Assembly: GCA_027596195.1 (NCBI GenBank)
Contig: JADGJG010000622.1
Location: forward strand, 1-15,303
Direction of reading: 5' to 3'
Source: Podochytrium sp. JEL0797
Taxonomy: Eukaryota > Chytridiomycota > Chytridiomycetes > Chytridiales > Chytriomycetaceae
DNA: 15,303 nt
Every line of letters begins with the position of its first letter. The stretch's first letter is position 1. Below are positions 13,818 to 15,303 of this stretch, in pieces. Made by a program: the position numbers and the translations under genes. A model generated the notes under the pieces. The model was not told the DNA's origin. It searched no databases and worked only from the letters and a program-made list of their open reading frames with translations.

Positions 13818-15303
13818 CTACGCCTTCTCCTCCTTCTTGCCATTCGCGTTGGTCAACTGTTTGGCCCTTGAAATCCAATCCTGGACAGTCTCTTTCATGC
13901 TCTTGTCCACATCCAACAAGTCCTCGGCCGTCTCGACAAGTTTCCCGGTCTCAAAGTCCATGTCCTCATATGGCACCAACTTGAAGCCTTCCATAATGTC
14001 TCCAGCCTTGATTCCCTCAAAGATAACCTTTCCAAAGAAGAGCACGAAAATGATTCCAAGTCCTCCGTACAGCCATGAGTTGTTCAACCACCAGTCGGTG
14101 TTAAACTCAGTCACGTCGTAAAAGGCTCCGAAAATCATGATGGCAACAACAAAGACACCAATCGTCAAACTCAGGTAGTCGGCGTAGGGGTAGAATGGAG
14201 CGACATACGGCAAGTCTTCAATCTTGTACCCTTGGGCCAAGTATCCAGCGCGGAAACGGAGATGCGCGAACGACATGGTCATCCAGGCACCAAGAATTCC
14301 GAGCGAGACCAAACTGGAGAGGAAGTTGAAAGCAACGTTGGTTCCACCAAGGTATCCACCGATAATCGAGAGCACACCGAAAAAGACTGAGAATGCGAGC
14401 GCGTACAACGGGACACCGCCCTTGGTGACGTATCCGAGGACTTTGGGCGCGTTTCCTTCGTCGGCGAGTCTCATGAGTGTTCTGGCACAGACGTAGATGG
14501 AAGAGTTGGTGGCCGAAAGACAGGCAATAATGATGACGGCGTTCATGATGTCGGCAGCGGCAGAAATTCCGACAAGGTCGTACACGTAAACGAAGGGAGA
14601 TCCGGTGACACCACTGGGGTTGTTGGGATTCAGGACTGGGTCGTTGGCAGGCATGATGAGTCCGAGCATTCCGACGGCACCGATGTAGAAAAAGTTGATG
14701 CGGACAAAGGTTCCGTAAACGGCCTTCGGGACGTTCTTGCGTGGGTTGTGGGCTTCGGCGGCAGCAACTCCAATCATCTCGGTTCCAGCGTAGGCAAAGA
14801 AAGCGGTGACAAAAGAAGCTGAAATATTGTTGAACTGGGTGACAGAGTTCTTTCCGATGATGGGCGTCTCCCAGTTCTTGAACCAGATGGGACCAGTGTG
14901 TGTGACACCTCCGAACCAGACAATGATGGCAATGATAATGAAAACAATAACCGCAACGACCTTTTAATGAATGGTTAGAATTTGACACTTTGTCGAAAGT
15001 TTAGAATGCCCACCTTGATGATAGAAAGACCGAACTCGGCATCTCCAAAGTTCTCGGCACTCATGCAGTTCATGAGAGCGAGCGGCACGAGGTAGATTCC
15101 ACACCAGGCCCACTAAAAATTACCAGAGGGTCAGACGGGAATCGGACATTGAAAACAGATGTCAAAAACTCACCGATGGGACAGTGGACCCAGACACCCA
15201 AAAGGCCATGAATCCTCCAATGGCAGCAAGTTCCGTGGGAATGGTAAGCGCCCAGTTGATCCAGTAGTTCCAGCCAGAAGCGAAACCATACGACTTGTTC
15301 AAG
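13818..15303 (-). CDS. Amino acid permease, APC superfamily YAT family (5' end cut by window)
   Basis: Plasma-membrane proton-coupled amino acid transporter of the Gap1-like fungal family (inferred role). Exons on the minus strand are 15303-15174, 15112-15014 and 14960-13818. The 61 bp (GTGAGT...TAG) and 53 bp (GTGGGC...AAG) introns are both phase 0. The visible 456 residues cover about ten of the usual twelve membrane segments, starting near segment 3 (GWNYWINWALTIPTELAA). Family hallmarks are GDAEFGLSIIKVVAV, FAYAGTEMIGVAAAEAHNPR before segment 7, and SSIYVCARTLMRLADEGNAP after segment 8. The cytoplasmic tail YEDMDFETGKLVE matches the usual YxDMDFxTG-type ending. The gene converges with the ZFP array, and its codons are strongly biased to ATC, GTC and AAG, unlike the ZFP genes. 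That bias suggests high expression. The substrate cannot be told from sequence. The N-terminus and first two segments lie beyond the window. Confidence 0.95.

Noticed and set aside
14218..14988. 256-codon minus-strand frame overlapping the permease
   Set aside because: It is a shadow in another frame of the strongly conserved permease; its Arg/His/Cys-rich product has no membrane segments.
1..15303. CRISPR arrays, tRNA or rRNA genes
   Set aside because: No regularly spaced repeat array, cloverleaf or rRNA-like conserved stretch was noticed on either strand.

Overview
The window is nuclear DNA from a fungus. The evidence is short GT-AG introns of about 50-120 bp (donors such as GTGAGT and GTAAGT, branch-like CTAAC/CTAAT), compact genes, and one end of a yeast-type (YAT) amino acid permease. 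I cannot place it more precisely from sequence alone. There are no prokaryotic operons, rRNA, tRNA, CRISPR arrays or recognisable transposon genes.

Layout. From about 340 to 12780 the + strand carries nine consecutive genes of one family, called ZFP-1 to ZFP-9 here: 340-1225, 1600-2515, 3161-4261, 4658-5581, 6036-6794, 7545-8654, 8815-9591, 9772-10798 and 11730-12780. Each encodes a protein of about 250-310 residues. The long N-terminal half is low in complexity and rich in Ser/Pro/Gln/His, and the zinc fingers sit at the extreme C-terminus. The full set is C2H2 (CX4CX12HX3H), C2H2 (CX2CX12HX3-4H) and a C2HC finger (CX2CX12HX3C). Seven of the nine N-terminal regions carry a short recurring motif, approximately GPGGxNLLxDD, about 50-90 residues from the start. 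I do not recognise it from any named family.

The family looks like a birth-and-death tandem array. Neighbouring genes resemble one another most: 2 with 3, 5 with 6, 8 with 9. Intron number ranges from zero (4, 5, 7) to three (3, 6, 8). Genes 4 and 7 have lost the first finger, and at least two decayed finger-coding relics lie between intact copies (about 7127-7456 and 11061-11395). The predicted DNA-contact residues of fingers 2 and 3 are almost invariant while those of finger 1 vary. This suggests paralogues that share a core binding site. A simple recognition-code reading of fingers 3 and 2 gives GTGGCG, and that hexamer is clustered upstream of ZFP-2 and ZFP-4, so auto- or cross-regulation is a testable hypothesis.

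From 12781 to 13817 is a 1 kb stretch with no confident gene, only a 54-codon candidate ORF. From 13818 to the window end, on the minus strand and convergent with the array, is the C-terminal part (456 residues, about ten membrane segments) of an APC/YAT amino acid permease with two introns in the visible part. The permease is a conserved housekeeping transporter and probably marks the edge of the array.
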